The notes beneath the pieces were generated by a model. It did not search any database, had not been told where the DNA came from, and saw only the letters and a program-made list of their open reading frames with translations. From an uncultured Clostridia bacterium (lineage in GTDB: Bacteria; Bacillota; Clostridia; TANB77; CAG-508), in assembly GCA_948805675.1 (NCBI GenBank), contig CAQIBN010000004.1, positions 62,001 through 126,000 on the forward strand: 64,000 bases of DNA, read 5' to 3'. Made by a program: the position numbers and the translations under genes. Below, piece by piece: positions 19,301-29,512 of this stretch (position 1 is its first letter; each line of letters opens with the position of its first letter).

Positions 19301-19731
19301 ATAGTTATTTGTAAGTTTAAATAAAATTTTTATTTATAAAATATAAGTTAGATTATTATAATAAACTTATATTTAGTGTATTTTATAATATATTTTTTTA
19401 GACATTTTTATGTTGTTTTATTAAAAATGATACAATATAAATAACCAATAATATTTAATAAGGTTAGTATTTACAGTTTTTTATAATAGGAAAGTTGTAG
19501 TGTAGAATAAAATGTAATTAATATAGAGCTTTCCTGTTATTTAAAATAATTATACATTGTTTTTTCAAAATTAGCACACCAACAATTAAATGGAAATTGT
19601 AACAGGATTAATAAATTATGAATAGTAGTTTTATTGGGAACATAATAGTAAAAAATAGATGTTTTTCCTTGATTTTCTATATTTCATATAGTATGATGTA
19701 CATAGAAGTTATTTGGAAAGGAAGATGGAAT
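19301..19731. other. intergenic region before ymdB
   Basis: About 430 bp. It contains a stem of AATAGGAAAG (19486-19494) with CTTTCCTGTTAT (19529-19540), possibly a leader or terminator. No convincing gene is present. Confidence 0.35.
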
Positions 19732-20506
19732 TTGAAAATATTAGCAGTTGGTGATATAGTAGGCGAAAATGGTGTGAAGAAATTAAAGGAAATATTGCCA
19801 AAAATAAAACAAGAAAATAATATAGATTTTTGTATCGTTAATGGCGAAAATTCAGCTGGAGGAATGGGAATAACTACAAAAATTTTTGAATGTTTACTTA
19901 ATTTAAAAATTGATGTAATTACAATGGGAAATCATACTTGGGGAAAAAAAGATATATTTAGTTTTATAGACCATCCACAAATAATTAGACCAGCTAACTA
20001 TTCAAAAGGTGTAGTTCGGTAAAGGTTATGGAATATATAATTGTAAAGGTAAGAAAATTGCAGTAATTAATTTAATTGGAAGAACAGATATGAATGTATT
20101 ATCAGAAAACCCATTTTTGGTTGTAAAAGATTTAGTAGAAAAATTAAAAGATAATACAGATATTATAATTGTAGATTTCCATGCAGAAGCTACAGCAGAA
20201 AAGATTGCAATGGGATATTTTTTAGATGGGAAAATTACAATTTTATATGGAACACATACACATGTACAAACAGCAGATGAAAAAATTCTTGAAAAGGGTA
20301 CAGCATATATAACAGATATTGGAATGACAGGCCCTAATAAATCTGTTATTGGTATGGATGTAGATGCTTCTATAAAGAGATTTGTTACATCATTACCAGA
20401 AAGATATAAATTAGCTGATGGTAATTGTTTCTTTAATGGATGTATTTTTGAAATAAATGACGAAACTTGTCGAGTAGAAAAAATATATAGAATAAATGTA
20501 AAATAA
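19732..20506 (+). CDS. ymdB: YmdB-family metallophosphoesterase, CGG +1 shift
   Basis: Calcineurin-like phosphodiesterase of the YmdB (TIGR00282) family, which in Bacillus hydrolyses cyclic nucleotides and affects biofilm and sporulation choices. Motifs are ILAVGDIVGENG (metal Asp), VNGENSAGG, GNHTWG, then NYSKGVV. CGG at 20017-20019 is followed by a zero-frame stop; skipping the C gives Gly-Lys-Gly-Tyr-Gly, the family GxGY motif. The second half has VDFHAEATAEK and YGTHTHVQTAD with metal-binding His. Merged length 257 aa from the TTG at 19732 behind AAAGGAAG; longer starts lack a site. spoVS follows, as in many Firmicutes. Confidence 0.9.
20017..20020 (+). other. CGG-T +1 shift site in ymdB
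   Basis: Zero frame GTT CGG TAA stops at once; skipping the C gives GTT GGT AAA GGT TAT and an open frame to 20506. Confidence 0.85.
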
Positions 20507-20639
20507 ATGCCGAAAAATAGAGAATAATGCGATGTGTTTTTCCTTATATTTCCAAAAAACTACTAGACATTTTCTAATAAATGTAGTATAAATATATTTG
20601 TAAAAAGTAAAACAAAAATAAAATTATAGGAGGCAAAAA

Positions 20640-20903
20640 ATGGAAGTTTTAAAAATCTCATCAAAGTCAAATCCAAATTCAGTAGCAGGAGCAATAGCTG
20701 GATTAGTAAAGGAATCAAGTCAAGCAAGAATGCAAGCAATAGGAGCAGGAGCGTTAAATCAAGCAGTTAAGGCTGTAGCAATAGCTAGAGGATTTGTTGC
20801 GCCATCTGGAGTTGATTTAGTATGTATACCAGCATTTGCAGAAGTGCAAGTAGAAGGAGAAGAAAGAACTGGTATGATGCTTATTGTAGAAGCTAGAAAA
20901 TAA
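20640..20903 (+). CDS. spoVS: stage V sporulation protein S
   Basis: Protein of 87 aa with Alba-like fold, nearly invariant across spore formers: begins EVLKISSKSNPNSVAGAIAG and contains GAGALNQAVKA and IPAFAEVQV. It acts in coat assembly/septation. It lies 133 bp after ymdB, a conserved neighbourhood, and is followed by a hairpin terminator. Confidence 0.95.
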   Translation: MEVLKISSKSNPNSVAGAIAGLVKESSQARMQAIGAGALNQAVKAVAIARGFVAPSGVDLVCIPAFAEVQVEGEERTGMMLIVEARK

Positions 20904-20927
20904 TAAATAATAAATAAAATAGATTGG

Positions 20928-20957
20928 GGGACATGAGATTTTCATGTTCTCTTTTTG
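20928..20957 (+). terminator. terminator of spoVS
   Basis: ACATGA and TTCATGT form a short hairpin followed by TTCTCTTTTT. Confidence 0.6.
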
Positions 20958-21193
20958 ATTAAAAACTATTGAAAAATAAGATATTTTAATATATGATAAC
21001 AAAAATATATTATATTAAAAATAAATAATTAATATATTATTTGCAACTGAATTTTTAATAATTTATAAATTAATCTTAAATAGCATGAATATAAAATTTT
21101 GTAAAAAAGGTTTATAGGTAGCCTAAAAAACCTAAATATAATATATAAGGAGAGTTAGTTAAAATAATAAAGAACTAACTATAAATAGTACAT

Positions 21194-22780
21194 ATGAAAG
21201 TAAATTTTGTAAAATATATTTTTATTATAATAGTTATATCTCTAATTGGATTTGCTGTTTATTTTATTTATAATAATGTAGGAACTAATAATAAAAATAA
21301 AGTAGAAGAAACAATACAAACAGTTCAGTATTCTAAAGAAATAACAATTGGAGTTTCAAAATATGATAATATAAACCCAATTGTAACTAATAATAAAGAA
21401 ATAATAAATATAAGTAAATTAATATTTGAGCCACTAATTAGTTTAGATGAAGAATATAAAAAAGAATTATGTCTTGCAAAAGAATTCGCAAAAATAAATT
21501 CAAGTTCATATTTAATAAAGATAAATAATGATATAAAATGGTCAGATGGAACAAATTTAAAAGTGGAAGATGTTGAATTTACTATAAATAAATTAAAAGA
21601 TGGAAATAATATATATTCAAGTAATGTAAGTGAAGTAAGTCAAGTTCAATTAATAGATGATTCCACAATTAGAATTGATTTAAATAAAGAAAACGATTAT
21701 TTTGAAGATAATCTAGTTTTTCCGATATTACAAAAAAGTAATTATATTAATGGAGATTTGTCTAAAAATAATGGTATTATAAATGGAACAGGAATGTACA
21801 AAATTGTTAGTATAGATAACAATAAAATTGTTCTTGAAAAAAATTATAATTGGAGAGAAAAAGATAAAATTTCTAAAATAGAAAAAATAAATATTTTACT
21901 TTTTTCAGATATGGGAGAATTATATAATAGTTTCAAAATTGGAAATATAGATATAATTCATACATCTAATATAAATTATCAAGAATATATTGGTACTTTA
22001 GGATATAAAGTAAAAGAATATAAAGGAAGAGAATTAGATTTTTTAAGTTTAAATTGTGAGAACGAAATTTTAAGTCAAAAAGAAGTAAGAAAAGCAATAG
22101 GATTTGCAATAGACAAATCTAATATTATTCAAGAAGTATATAATAATAAATATTATATATCAAATGGAGTTTTGGATTATGGAACATACCTTTATAAAAA
22201 AGAAAATGTAAGCTTAGGATTTAATAATGAACAATCAAAAAGGATACTTTCAGAAGCAGGATGGTTATATAAAAATAATAAATGGCAAAAGAAAAATAGT
22301 TTTGGAGTTACAAAAGATTTATCATTTAATTTAATTGTTCAAACAAATAATGAAAAAAGAATGCAGGTTGCAGAATTAATAAAAGAACAATTAAAACAAA
22401 TTGGAATAGAAATATCAATCAAAAAAGTTAATGATACACAATATAAAGATTATCTTCAAAATAAAAATTATGATATAATTCTTACAGGAATAAATAATGG
22501 ATTTAGTAGAGATTTAGAATACTTCTATGGAGAAAATAATTTGGCAAAATATAATAACACTAAAGTAAAGGATATTATAAATGAAGTAAAAAAAATAAGT
22601 GATGATAAGTTAGTTTGTGAAAAATACAATACATTATTTGATATTATACAAGATGATATGCCATATATTACTTTGTATCGTAATAAAAATATGCTAATAT
22701 TAAATCAAAAGGTATCAGGAGAAATTAGTCCTAATAATAATTATTTGTTTTATAACTTTTGGACTTGGTGTAAACAGTAG
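21194..22780 (+). CDS. family 5 extracellular solute-binding protein (peptide-binding type)
   Basis: Protein of 528 aa with an N-terminal membrane helix (residues 5-27) and no lipobox Cys, so it is probably membrane-tethered outside the cell. It has the SBP_bac_5 signature around LIFEPLISLDEEY and IKWSDGTNLKVEDVEFTINK, and a C-terminal KEQLKQIGIEISIK segment. The family binds oligopeptides, dipeptides or nickel for ABC uptake. No permease or ATPase gene is adjacent, so it may be an orphan receptor or share a transporter encoded elsewhere. Confidence 0.85.
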   Translation: MKVNFVKYIFIIIVISLIGFAVYFIYNNVGTNNKNKVEETIQTVQYSKEITIGVSKYDNINPIVTNNKEIINISKLIFEPLISLDEEYKKELCLAKEFAKINSSSYLIKINNDIKWSDGTNLKVEDVEFTINKLKDGNNIYSSNVSEVSQVQLIDDSTIRIDLNKENDYFEDNLVFPILQKSNYINGDLSKNNGIINGTGMYKIVSIDNNKIVLEKNYNWREKDKISKIEKINILLFSDMGELYNSFKIGNIDIIHTSNINYQEYIGTLGYKVKEYKGRELDFLSLNCENEILSQKEVRKAIGFAIDKSNIIQEVYNNKYYISNGVLDYGTYLYKKENVSLGFNNEQSKRILSEAGWLYKNNKWQKKNSFGVTKDLSFNLIVQTNNEKRMQVAELIKEQLKQIGIEISIKKVNDTQYKDYLQNKNYDIILTGINNGFSRDLEYFYGENNLAKYNNTKVKDIINEVKKISDDKLVCEKYNTLFDIIQDDMPYITLYRNKNMLILNQKVSGEISPNNNYLFYNFWTWCKQ

Positions 22781-22895
22781 ATTATTAATTCTTGATATGT
22801 TTGTATATAGTTTTAGTGGGGATGAATGTAAAAAATATAAAATAAAGGGTAAAGTAAAAAATATAAAATAAAATTGAAAAATATGAAATTAGGTA

Positions 22896-22923
22896 TTGAC
22901 AAAAAAAATTAATAGTATATAAT
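22896..22923 (+). promoter_or_regulatory. sigma-A promoter of recA
   Basis: TTGACA (22896-22901) and TATAAT (22918-22923), a perfect -10, with a 16 bp spacer. Confidence 0.8.
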
Positions 22924-22931
22924 AACAATAC

Positions 22932-22943
22932 AAACAAATGTTT
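22932..22943 (+). promoter_or_regulatory. candidate LexA (SOS) operator at recA
   Basis: AAACAAATGTTT matches 9 of 12 positions of the Gram-positive SOS box GAACATATGTTC and lies just after the -10 element of recA. Confidence 0.45.
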
Positions 22944-22965
22944 AAAAAGAAATTGGAGGAATATT

Positions 22966-24024
22966 ATGAGTGCAGAAAATACTGAAAAAAGAAAAGCATT
23001 AGAAATGGCTTTAGGTCAAATAGAAAAACAATTTGGAAAAGGTTCTGTTATGAAATTAGGAGATTATACAGCTATGAGTGTTGAAGCAATACCAACAGGT
23101 GCTTTAAGTCTAGATGTAGCATTAGGAATAGGTGGAATACCTAGAGGAAGAATTATAGAAGTATATGGTCCAGAATCATCAGGAAAAACTACTCTTACAT
23201 TACATATGATAGCAGAAGCACAAAAAATGGGTGGAGAAGCAGCTTTTATAGATGCTGAACACGCATTAGACCCTGTTTATGCTAAACATTTAGGTGTAGA
23301 TATAGATAACCTAATAGTTGCACAACCAGATACTGGTGAGCAAGCATTGGAAATAGCAGAAGCTTTAGTAAGAAGTGGAGCTTTAGATATTATTGTTGTA
23401 GACTCTGTTGCAGCATTAGTACCAAAAGCAGAAATAGATGGTGATATGGGAGATTCTCATATTGGATTACAAGCAAGATTAATGTCACAAGCATTAAGAA
23501 AATTAGCAGGTGCAATAAATAAATCAAAATGTGTTATAGTATTTATAAATCAATTAAGAGAAAAAGTAGGTATTATGTTTGGTAGCCCAGAAACAACTAC
23601 TGGTGGTAGAGCATTAAAATATTATTCATCAGTAAGACTAGACATAAGAAAAATAGAAAATTTAAAACAAGATGGAGAGGTTGTAGGAAATAGGGCAAGA
23701 GTAAAAGTTGTAAAAAATAAAGTAGCACCACCATTTAGAGAAGCTGAATTTGATATTATGTATGGAAAAGGAATATCAAAAGAAGGTAATATAGTAGATT
23801 TAGCAGTTAACTTAGATATTATAGAAAAAAGTGGTTCATGGTTTAGTTATGATGGTACCAGAATTGGACAAGGTAGAGAAAATGTAAAAAAATTCTTAAT
23901 CGAGAATCCAGATATAATGAAAGAAGTAGAAACTAAAATTAGAGATAATTTTTCACAAGCATTTGAAAAAAGCTTAGGAGATGAATCATCTAATAATAAA
24001 AATGATAGTAAAGATGAAGAATAA
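22966..24024 (+). CDS. recA: recombinase A
   Basis: Strand-exchange recombinase and SOS co-protease. It has GKGSVMKLGD, Walker A GPESSGKT (residues 67-74), IDAEHALDP, IIVVDSVAALVPKAEI, FINQLREKVGIMFG and the C-terminal GTRIGQGREN. It is 352 aa, complete, with an acidic tail. Own promoter and possible SOS box; recX follows after 14 bp. Confidence 0.97.
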   Translation: MSAENTEKRKALEMALGQIEKQFGKGSVMKLGDYTAMSVEAIPTGALSLDVALGIGGIPRGRIIEVYGPESSGKTTLTLHMIAEAQKMGGEAAFIDAEHALDPVYAKHLGVDIDNLIVAQPDTGEQALEIAEALVRSGALDIIVVDSVAALVPKAEIDGDMGDSHIGLQARLMSQALRKLAGAINKSKCVIVFINQLREKVGIMFGSPETTTGGRALKYYSSVRLDIRKIENLKQDGEVVGNRARVKVVKNKVAPPFREAEFDIMYGKGISKEGNIVDLAVNLDIIEKSGSWFSYDGTRIGQGRENVKKFLIENPDIMKEVETKIRDNFSQAFEKSLGDESSNNKNDSKDEE

Positions 24025-24038
24025 GAGAGGTTTAAATC

Positions 24039-24488
24039 TTGTATACAGTAGATGAATTTGATAAACAAAAAACAAAAATTTTAAAATATATAATATTTAA
24101 AAAAAGAACTGAATATGAAGTTAGACAGAAATTCAAGAATATAGTAGAAGATGATTTACTTGAAGATATTATTCAAGATTTAAAAGAAAATTTGTACATA
24201 AATGATAGTAATTATATAGAAAGAGCTATTAATGAATTTATGTCTATTAATACTCTTTCTATAAAACAAATAAAATATAAATTATATTCTAAAGGATTAA
24301 AAAGTGAATTGATAGAAAATTATATAGAAAATCATGAAGAAGAATTAAAAGAATATGAAAAAAATAATGCGCAGAAAATTGTTCAAAAAAAGATTAATGC
24401 TGTAGAAGAAGAGAAATTAAGAAATTTTCTTAAGACTAAAGGATATAAAGAAGAAAGTATAAAAAGTGCTTTATATGGAGGAGAATAA
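24039..24488 (+). CDS. recX: regulatory protein RecX
   Basis: Helical modulator of RecA filaments, 149 aa. Contains the repeated three-helix units with RTEYEVRQKF, IERAINEFMS and FLKTKGYKEESIKSAL, typical of RecX. Starts with TTG behind AGAGAGG. It follows recA directly and its stop overlaps the scpA start (TAATG). Confidence 0.85.
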   Translation: MYTVDEFDKQKTKILKYIIFKKRTEYEVRQKFKNIVEDDLLEDIIQDLKENLYINDSNYIERAINEFMSINTLSIKQIKYKLYSKGLKSELIENYIENHEEELKEYEKNNAQKIVQKKINAVEEEKLRNFLKTKGYKEESIKSALYGGE

Positions 24489-25243
24489 TGCAAAATGTAT
24501 TAACATTAGAAACAAATAAATATGCAATAAAAATAGAAAATTTTGAAGGTCCATTAGATTTATTATGCCATTTAATAGACAAAAATAAAATGAATATATG
24601 TGATGTTAAAATTAGTGAAATAACAGATCAATATATAGATTATATTAATGAAATGGAAGTATTAAATCTTGAAATAACTAGTGAATTCTTAATTATGGCA
24701 TCAACTTTACTTTATTTAAAATCTAAAACTTTACTACCAGTAGAAGCAGAAGAGAAAGAAGAATTATCTGAAGAAGAACTTTTAAGAAGAATTATAGAAT
24801 ATAAAAAATATAAAGAGATAACAAAAATATTAAAGGAATTTTATGCAGAAAACAGTAAAAGAATAAGTAAACAACCAGAAGAGATTGAACTACCAAAACA
24901 GAAACTAGAAAGAAATTATAATAAGGAATTAATTCCTGAAATCTATTCAAAAGTAATAAATAAAAATAAATCAAGACTTAATAAAAACGCAAAAAATATT
25001 CAAAAAATTGCTATAACAGAAACATATAGTGTTGGAAGTAAAGTAAAGCAAATGTTTAAGGAACTAGTAAAAAACAAGAGGTTTGTATTCAATAGAATGT
25101 TTTCTGTAAATAGATGTAATAGAAACGAAGTTGTAACAGCTTTTTCAGGATTGTTAGAAATGTCCAGAAGAAGTAAAGTTATAACAAATCAATTAGAATT
25201 ATTTGGAGATATAACAGTAGAAAAACAAAAAAGAAATACATAA
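24488..25243 (+). CDS. scpA: segregation and condensation protein A
   Basis: Kleisin subunit of the SMC condensin. The N-terminus has FEGPLDLLCHLIDKNKMNIC and SEFLIMASTLLYLKSK; the C-terminal winged-helix region ends near VTAFSGLLEMSRR. It is 251 aa, normal size. It overlaps recX by one base, so it is part of recA-recX-scpA. scpB, its usual downstream partner, is not present here; the next gene is the DUF2953 gene normally found beyond scpB. Confidence 0.92.
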   Translation: MQNVLTLETNKYAIKIENFEGPLDLLCHLIDKNKMNICDVKISEITDQYIDYINEMEVLNLEITSEFLIMASTLLYLKSKTLLPVEAEEKEELSEEELLRRIIEYKKYKEITKILKEFYAENSKRISKQPEEIELPKQKLERNYNKELIPEIYSKVINKNKSRLNKNAKNIQKIAITETYSVGSKVKQMFKELVKNKRFVFNRMFSVNRCNRNEVVTAFSGLLEMSRRSKVITNQLELFGDITVEKQKRNT

Positions 25244-25320
25244 AATACATATAAGAATATTGATTAAACTAATAAAAAGTGGAAAAAATAGTATTATAGA
25301 ACTAAAAAGAGGGAATGTCT

Positions 25321-26016
25321 ATGATGCTATTTTTTTTATGTGTATTAATAATGTTTCTAGTTATACTTCTAGTAATTAGATATTCGTCAATAAGAATATC
25401 TATAATAAATTTAGAAATAGCTACAAATAGTAAAGATATTATAAATAATTATGAATTACAATTTGGTATTTATTTTTTTAATAAAATAAGAATCTTTAAA
25501 TTTACAATAAATGAAAAGAGAATAAAAAAGCTACAAAATTCAAAATTTATAAAAAGACTATCTAAAGTTGATTTTGGAAAAGTTACTAAAAAGTTAGAGA
25601 AAAGAATAGAAAATAAAGTTTTATACAACTATAAGAATTTTAATATATTAAATATTATAAAAGTATTATTAAAAGAAATAAAACCTGAAATATCAAAAAT
25701 TAAATTTAATTTAAAAATTGGATTTGGAGATATTATTATTACAACATTTGCTATTCCTATTATTTCAACATTAATATCATTTTTCCTAAAATTATCAGTC
25801 AAAGACTTGAATTCAGAAAATAAAAAAAGAGAATACTATTATAAAATAGAGCCAATATATAATAAAAATATAATTAATTTAAGATTAAATTGTATAATAA
25901 ATGTAAAAATAGTACATATTATCAATATAATTTATATCTTTTTAATAAAGAAAAGGAGAAGTGATAAATATGAACGAGCATCCTATAGAAGGTCTTATGG
26001 TTACAGCCATGAATAG
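25321..26016 (+). CDS. DUF2953 protein (YtfI-like)
   Basis: About 230 aa, one N-terminal helix (residues 1-20), a basic middle region, and the KIGFGDIIITTFAIPIISTL segment typical of DUF2953. It is found with ytfJ in spore formers and is presumed sporulation-related. ATG 25321 is better spaced from the AAGAGGGA site than 25315. It overlaps the start of ytfJ, so the two are translationally coupled. Confidence 0.7.
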   Translation: MMLFFLCVLIMFLVILLVIRYSSIRISIINLEIATNSKDIINNYELQFGIYFFNKIRIFKFTINEKRIKKLQNSKFIKRLSKVDFGKVTKKLEKRIENKVLYNYKNFNILNIIKVLLKEIKPEISKIKFNLKIGFGDIIITTFAIPIISTLISFFLKLSVKDLNSENKKREYYYKIEPIYNKNIINLRLNCIINVKIVHIINIIYIFLIKKRRSDKYERASYRRSYGYSHE

Positions 26017-26602
26017 CATTAGAGATATGGTAGATGTAAATACTATAATTGGAGAACCTATTGAGGCTCCAGGAAATATAGTAATTATACCAATTTCAAA
26101 AGTAGGTTTTGGTTTTGCATCTGGAGGAAGTGAATTTAATGGAGAAACAATAGATGAATATAAAAAGAAGGATAAAGAAGAGGCTATACAATATAGATTA
26201 CCATTTGGAGGAGGAAGTGGAGCCGGTGTAAGTATTACTCCAGTAGCATTTTTAGTTGTACAATCTAATAATGTAAAATTATTACCAGTAAACCATACAT
26301 CATCAATAGATAAATTATTAGATTATGTTCCAGATTTAATAGAAAAAGTAAATAGTATGTTAAATAAACAAATGCAAAATAAAAAGGAAGAAAAAAAAGA
26401 AGAAAGACAAGAAGAAAGAAGAAAAGATAAAGAAAAAATGGAGTATCTACAAACTTTAAAAGAAGAATTTGGAGAAGAAACAAAATCTAGAACTAAATCT
26501 AAAACCAGTAAAGGTGTAAATAAAAAAGTAACTCCAAAAACAAAGAAAAATATAGAGATTGAATATGATGAACAAGATTTTATATTTGATGAGGATGAAT
26601 AA
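25970..26602 (+). CDS. ytfJ: GerW/YtfJ family sporulation protein
   Basis: About 210 aa. The conserved N-terminal domain has EGLMVTAMNSIRDM, VDVNTIIGEPIEAPG, IIPISKVGFGFASGGSEF and the glycine-rich FGGGSGAGVSITPVAFLVV. The last 70 residues are a highly charged Lys/Glu tail that is longer than in most members. Needed for full germination in Bacillus (GerW). ATG 25970 follows AAGGAG. A strong terminator follows. Confidence 0.9.
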   Translation: MNEHPIEGLMVTAMNSIRDMVDVNTIIGEPIEAPGNIVIIPISKVGFGFASGGSEFNGETIDEYKKKDKEEAIQYRLPFGGGSGAGVSITPVAFLVVQSNNVKLLPVNHTSSIDKLLDYVPDLIEKVNSMLNKQMQNKKEEKKEERQEERRKDKEKMEYLQTLKEEFGEETKSRTKSKTSKGVNKKVTPKTKKNIEIEYDEQDFIFDEDE

Positions 26603-26642
26603 AGGATTTTAATATTTTAAAGCACTGTAAACAAATTTTTAT

Positions 26643-26687
26643 ATAATATGAAGGTTTAATTATAAGTAATAAAACCTTCATATTATA
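26643..26687 (+). terminator. terminator after ytfJ
   Basis: ATAATATGAAGGTTT pairs perfectly with AAACCTTCATATTAT around a 14-base loop. Confidence 0.8.
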
Positions 26688-26876
26688 TAAATGTAAAATT
26701 ATGGTGTTAATTTTTATGGATTATAAAAGTTAGTAAAAATATTTACAAGATGTAAAAAATTGACAAACAACAAAAAATTATGTAAAATAAAATTATAAAG
26801 TATTATACTTTTTCATAATGCTAATTAGCATTATACATAATCAAACAATATTATATTATTTAACAGGAGGAAAAAA

Positions 26877-27910
26877 ATGGCAAGAAAAGGTGACCTATTT
26901 GGAGACGGAAGGATGGAAGATGGGAAACAAGAATAAGAGTTGGAGACAAATGTAAGAGTATATATGGTAAAACCAAAAAGGAAGTTAAAGAAAAGTTAAG
27001 AAACTTAAATAATTCTGCTAATGGGATAAAATTTTTGGAGCAGTCAGAGGCTTGGTTAAAACAAAAACGGAATACAATAAAAGAATCTTCATATACAATA
27101 TATTTTGGTATTGTGAAGAAATATTTAAATCCATTTTTTGGAGAAATATTAGTTAATAAAATTGATAAAAAAATGATTGAAAGCTTCAAAAATAGCTTGA
27201 ACAATGAGTTAAATAACAGAACAAAAGTAGAGATTATTAGAGTATTAAATGCTATTCTTTGTTTTCAAAAAGAAAAAATAACAGCTCTTGACAGTAAAGC
27301 TACAATGTCAAATGACTGTAGTAAAAAGAAAATCTTAACAAAAGAAGAATTTGTAAAATTTATTAAGTATCTAGGAAAAGATACTGATTTGATTAAATTG
27401 GGCATATTATTACTTATATGTACAGGTATTAAAATTGGAGAACTATGTGCTCTAAAATGGGAGGATATAAGGATTCAAGAAGGATATGTAATCATCAATA
27501 AAACAGTGCAAGATTTCTCAAAAAAAGCTGTAAATAGAATGTCTAAAAAAGAATTAGTTATCAGTAAAGTAAAAGAAAGAAAAATACCACTTATGGATTT
27601 CTTACAAGACGAACTAGCAAAACAAGAGAAGTCTAAAAATTGTTTCTTACTAACAGGTACATTAAAATGGTATGATAGATTTAAAATGGAATATGAATTA
27701 AAGCAGATTTTAAAGGATGCAAGTTTAAAAGAAGATTTTACATTTACAAAGTTAAGAGATTCTTTTATTTTAATTGCAATTGAATCTGGAATGGACTTAA
27801 GAGCTCTTTGTGACATACTTGGCATAGATTTGAATTCTATTAAGAAATATTTGAAAAATATTCCAATAAAGGATACAAGACAAGAAATAAAAAAATTATG
27901 CTTAATTTAG
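26877..27910 (+). pseudogene. decayed tyrosine recombinase (integrase relic)
   Basis: Begins ATG 26877 behind AGGAGG with ARKGD, then is broken by one missing base at about 26891-26900; the downstream frame reads WRRKDGRWETRIRVGDKC and YGKTKKEVKEKL, the AP2-like arm-binding domain of Tn916-type integrases. A SAM-like core-binding domain and catalytic domain follow, but the key residues are altered. The first Arg (TGLRIGE in active enzymes) is Lys in TGIKIGEL, and the HTFATR-type box is DSFILI. So it is a dead or repurposed recombinase. Two in-frame CGG codons (26906, 27068) are read straight as Arg. This break is not of the CGG type. Confidence 0.8.
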
Positions 27911-27933
27911 TTAAAAAGAAATTAAACAATTAA

Positions 27934-27982
27934 AAGAAATGGTGTAATTATCTAAGAATTGATAGTTACACTATTTCTTTTT
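27934..27982 (+). terminator. terminator after the recombinase relic
   Basis: AAAGAAATGGTGTAA pairs with TTACACTATTTCTTTTT (one mismatch) and is followed by a T run. Confidence 0.7.
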
Positions 27983-28044
27983 ACTGTTAAAGTATTAATA
28001 ATATATATTTAAAATATAAATTGATTTATTTGAGTGATATGATT

Positions 28045-29290
28045 TTATCTAAGTAAACATAACCAATTTTTATACAAAAATGATACCATATTCATTAAAC
28101 CATTTTTCTTAATTTCTTTATTTGATATAATATCAACAGTTCCAATAACTTTTCCATCTAAAGTAAAGCATGCTTCACCGATTTTTTGTCCCTTAATAAT
28201 AGGTGCTGATAAATTTTCTTCAATTGATATATTTTGAGATATATTTTTATCTTCACCTTTTTTTAATAAAGTACCGAAAGTCATCTTTAAAAATTGCATC
28301 TAGTTCAGTTTGTATTCCTTTTGTAACATTTACTTTTTTTATCAAATCATCTTTTTTTGAAAGTTCTTTGTATGAATAATTATTAAACCCATAATCTAAT
28401 AACTTTTGTGCTTCAGAGAAACGTTGTTTAGTAGTTGGAGCTTTCATTATTACTGCTATTAAAGATAGTCCATTTCTTGTTGCACTAGCAGATAAGTTAT
28501 ATAAAGCAAGTGATGTAGAACCTGTTTTTAAACCTGTTGCACCTTGATAATTTCTAATTAATTTATTTGTGTTTACAAGTTCAGATTTACCATCTCTTAA
28601 GCTATCCATCCAAATTGTTGTATAATTTGTAATTAATGGATGTTTTGTTAATAATTCTTTGGACATTAAAGCAATATCATAACTTGATGTAACATGACCA
28701 TCTTCATCAATACCATGGCAATTTTTGAAACATGTATCATTCATACCCAATTCTTTTGCACGAGTATTCATTTTTTCAACAAATGCTTCTTGGCTTCCTG
28801 CCAGATATTCTGCCATTGCTACAGTACAATCATTAGCAGAAACAACACAAATTGCTTTTAACATTTCATGTACTGTTAATTCCTCTGTTTCATTTAGCCA
28901 AATTTGTGAACCACCCATAGAGCTTGCATTAGAACTACAAGGAACTTTATCTTCTAATGATATTTTCCCAGAATCGATAGCTTCCATTATTAGCAAAACA
29001 CTCATTACTTTTGTTACACTTGCAGGACGCAAATGTTCATGACAATTATGCTCATATAGTATTTGACCACTATTTTGTTCTATTAATATAGCACTTCCAG
29101 ATTCTAAATTTAATGAATTAGAATTTGATATTGATTCTGATTCATTTGCATTTGTTTGAAGAGTTTTTTCTAATGCATAAGTATCAGACCAGATATATGT
29201 ATATTCAGATGCAATAACAATAGTATAAAAAGATAACATAAGTATTAATAAAATACATATTGATTTTATTATTAAGTTTTTTAATGACAT
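28045..29290 (-). CDS. D-alanyl-D-alanine carboxypeptidase (penicillin-binding protein, S11), CGG +1 shift
   Basis: Removes the terminal D-Ala from peptidoglycan stems outside the cell. It has an N-terminal signal/anchor (LIIKSICILLILMLSFYTIV), the active-site tetrad in RPASVTKVMSVL (SxxK), the SAN triad in VVSANDCTVAMAEYL, and the KTG box in GLKTGSTS. Zero frame reaches CGG (complement of 28274-28276, codon 339) and stops six codons later. Skipping the C gives Gly-Thr-Leu-Leu and the C-terminal beta-rich domain (LSAPIIKGQKIGEA), then a hydrophobic end that could be the membrane anchor. Merged length 414 aa. The next gene upstream on this strand encodes a VanW protein, also wall-related. Confidence 0.9.
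28273..28276 (-). other. CGG-T +1 shift site in the carboxypeptidase gene
   Basis: Zero frame TTT CGG TAC; skipping the C gives TTT GGT ACT and opens the C-terminal domain to 28045. Confidence 0.8.
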
Positions 29291-29512
29291 ATAAAAAACC
29301 TCCTAGATAAGATAGTAAATCTTATTCAAGGAGAGTACAAAATATTCTTTTAAATTTTATTTATTATTATTTATTTTGTTTATATTATATAATTTATTAT
29401 AGTCTATATTTCTTTTGTTTTTTAGATAATGTATTAAATTTTATTGTAATATAATATATTATTATTTATTTCTATTATAATTTTAGTTTGTATTTAAAAT
29501 AAGAATAAAAAA

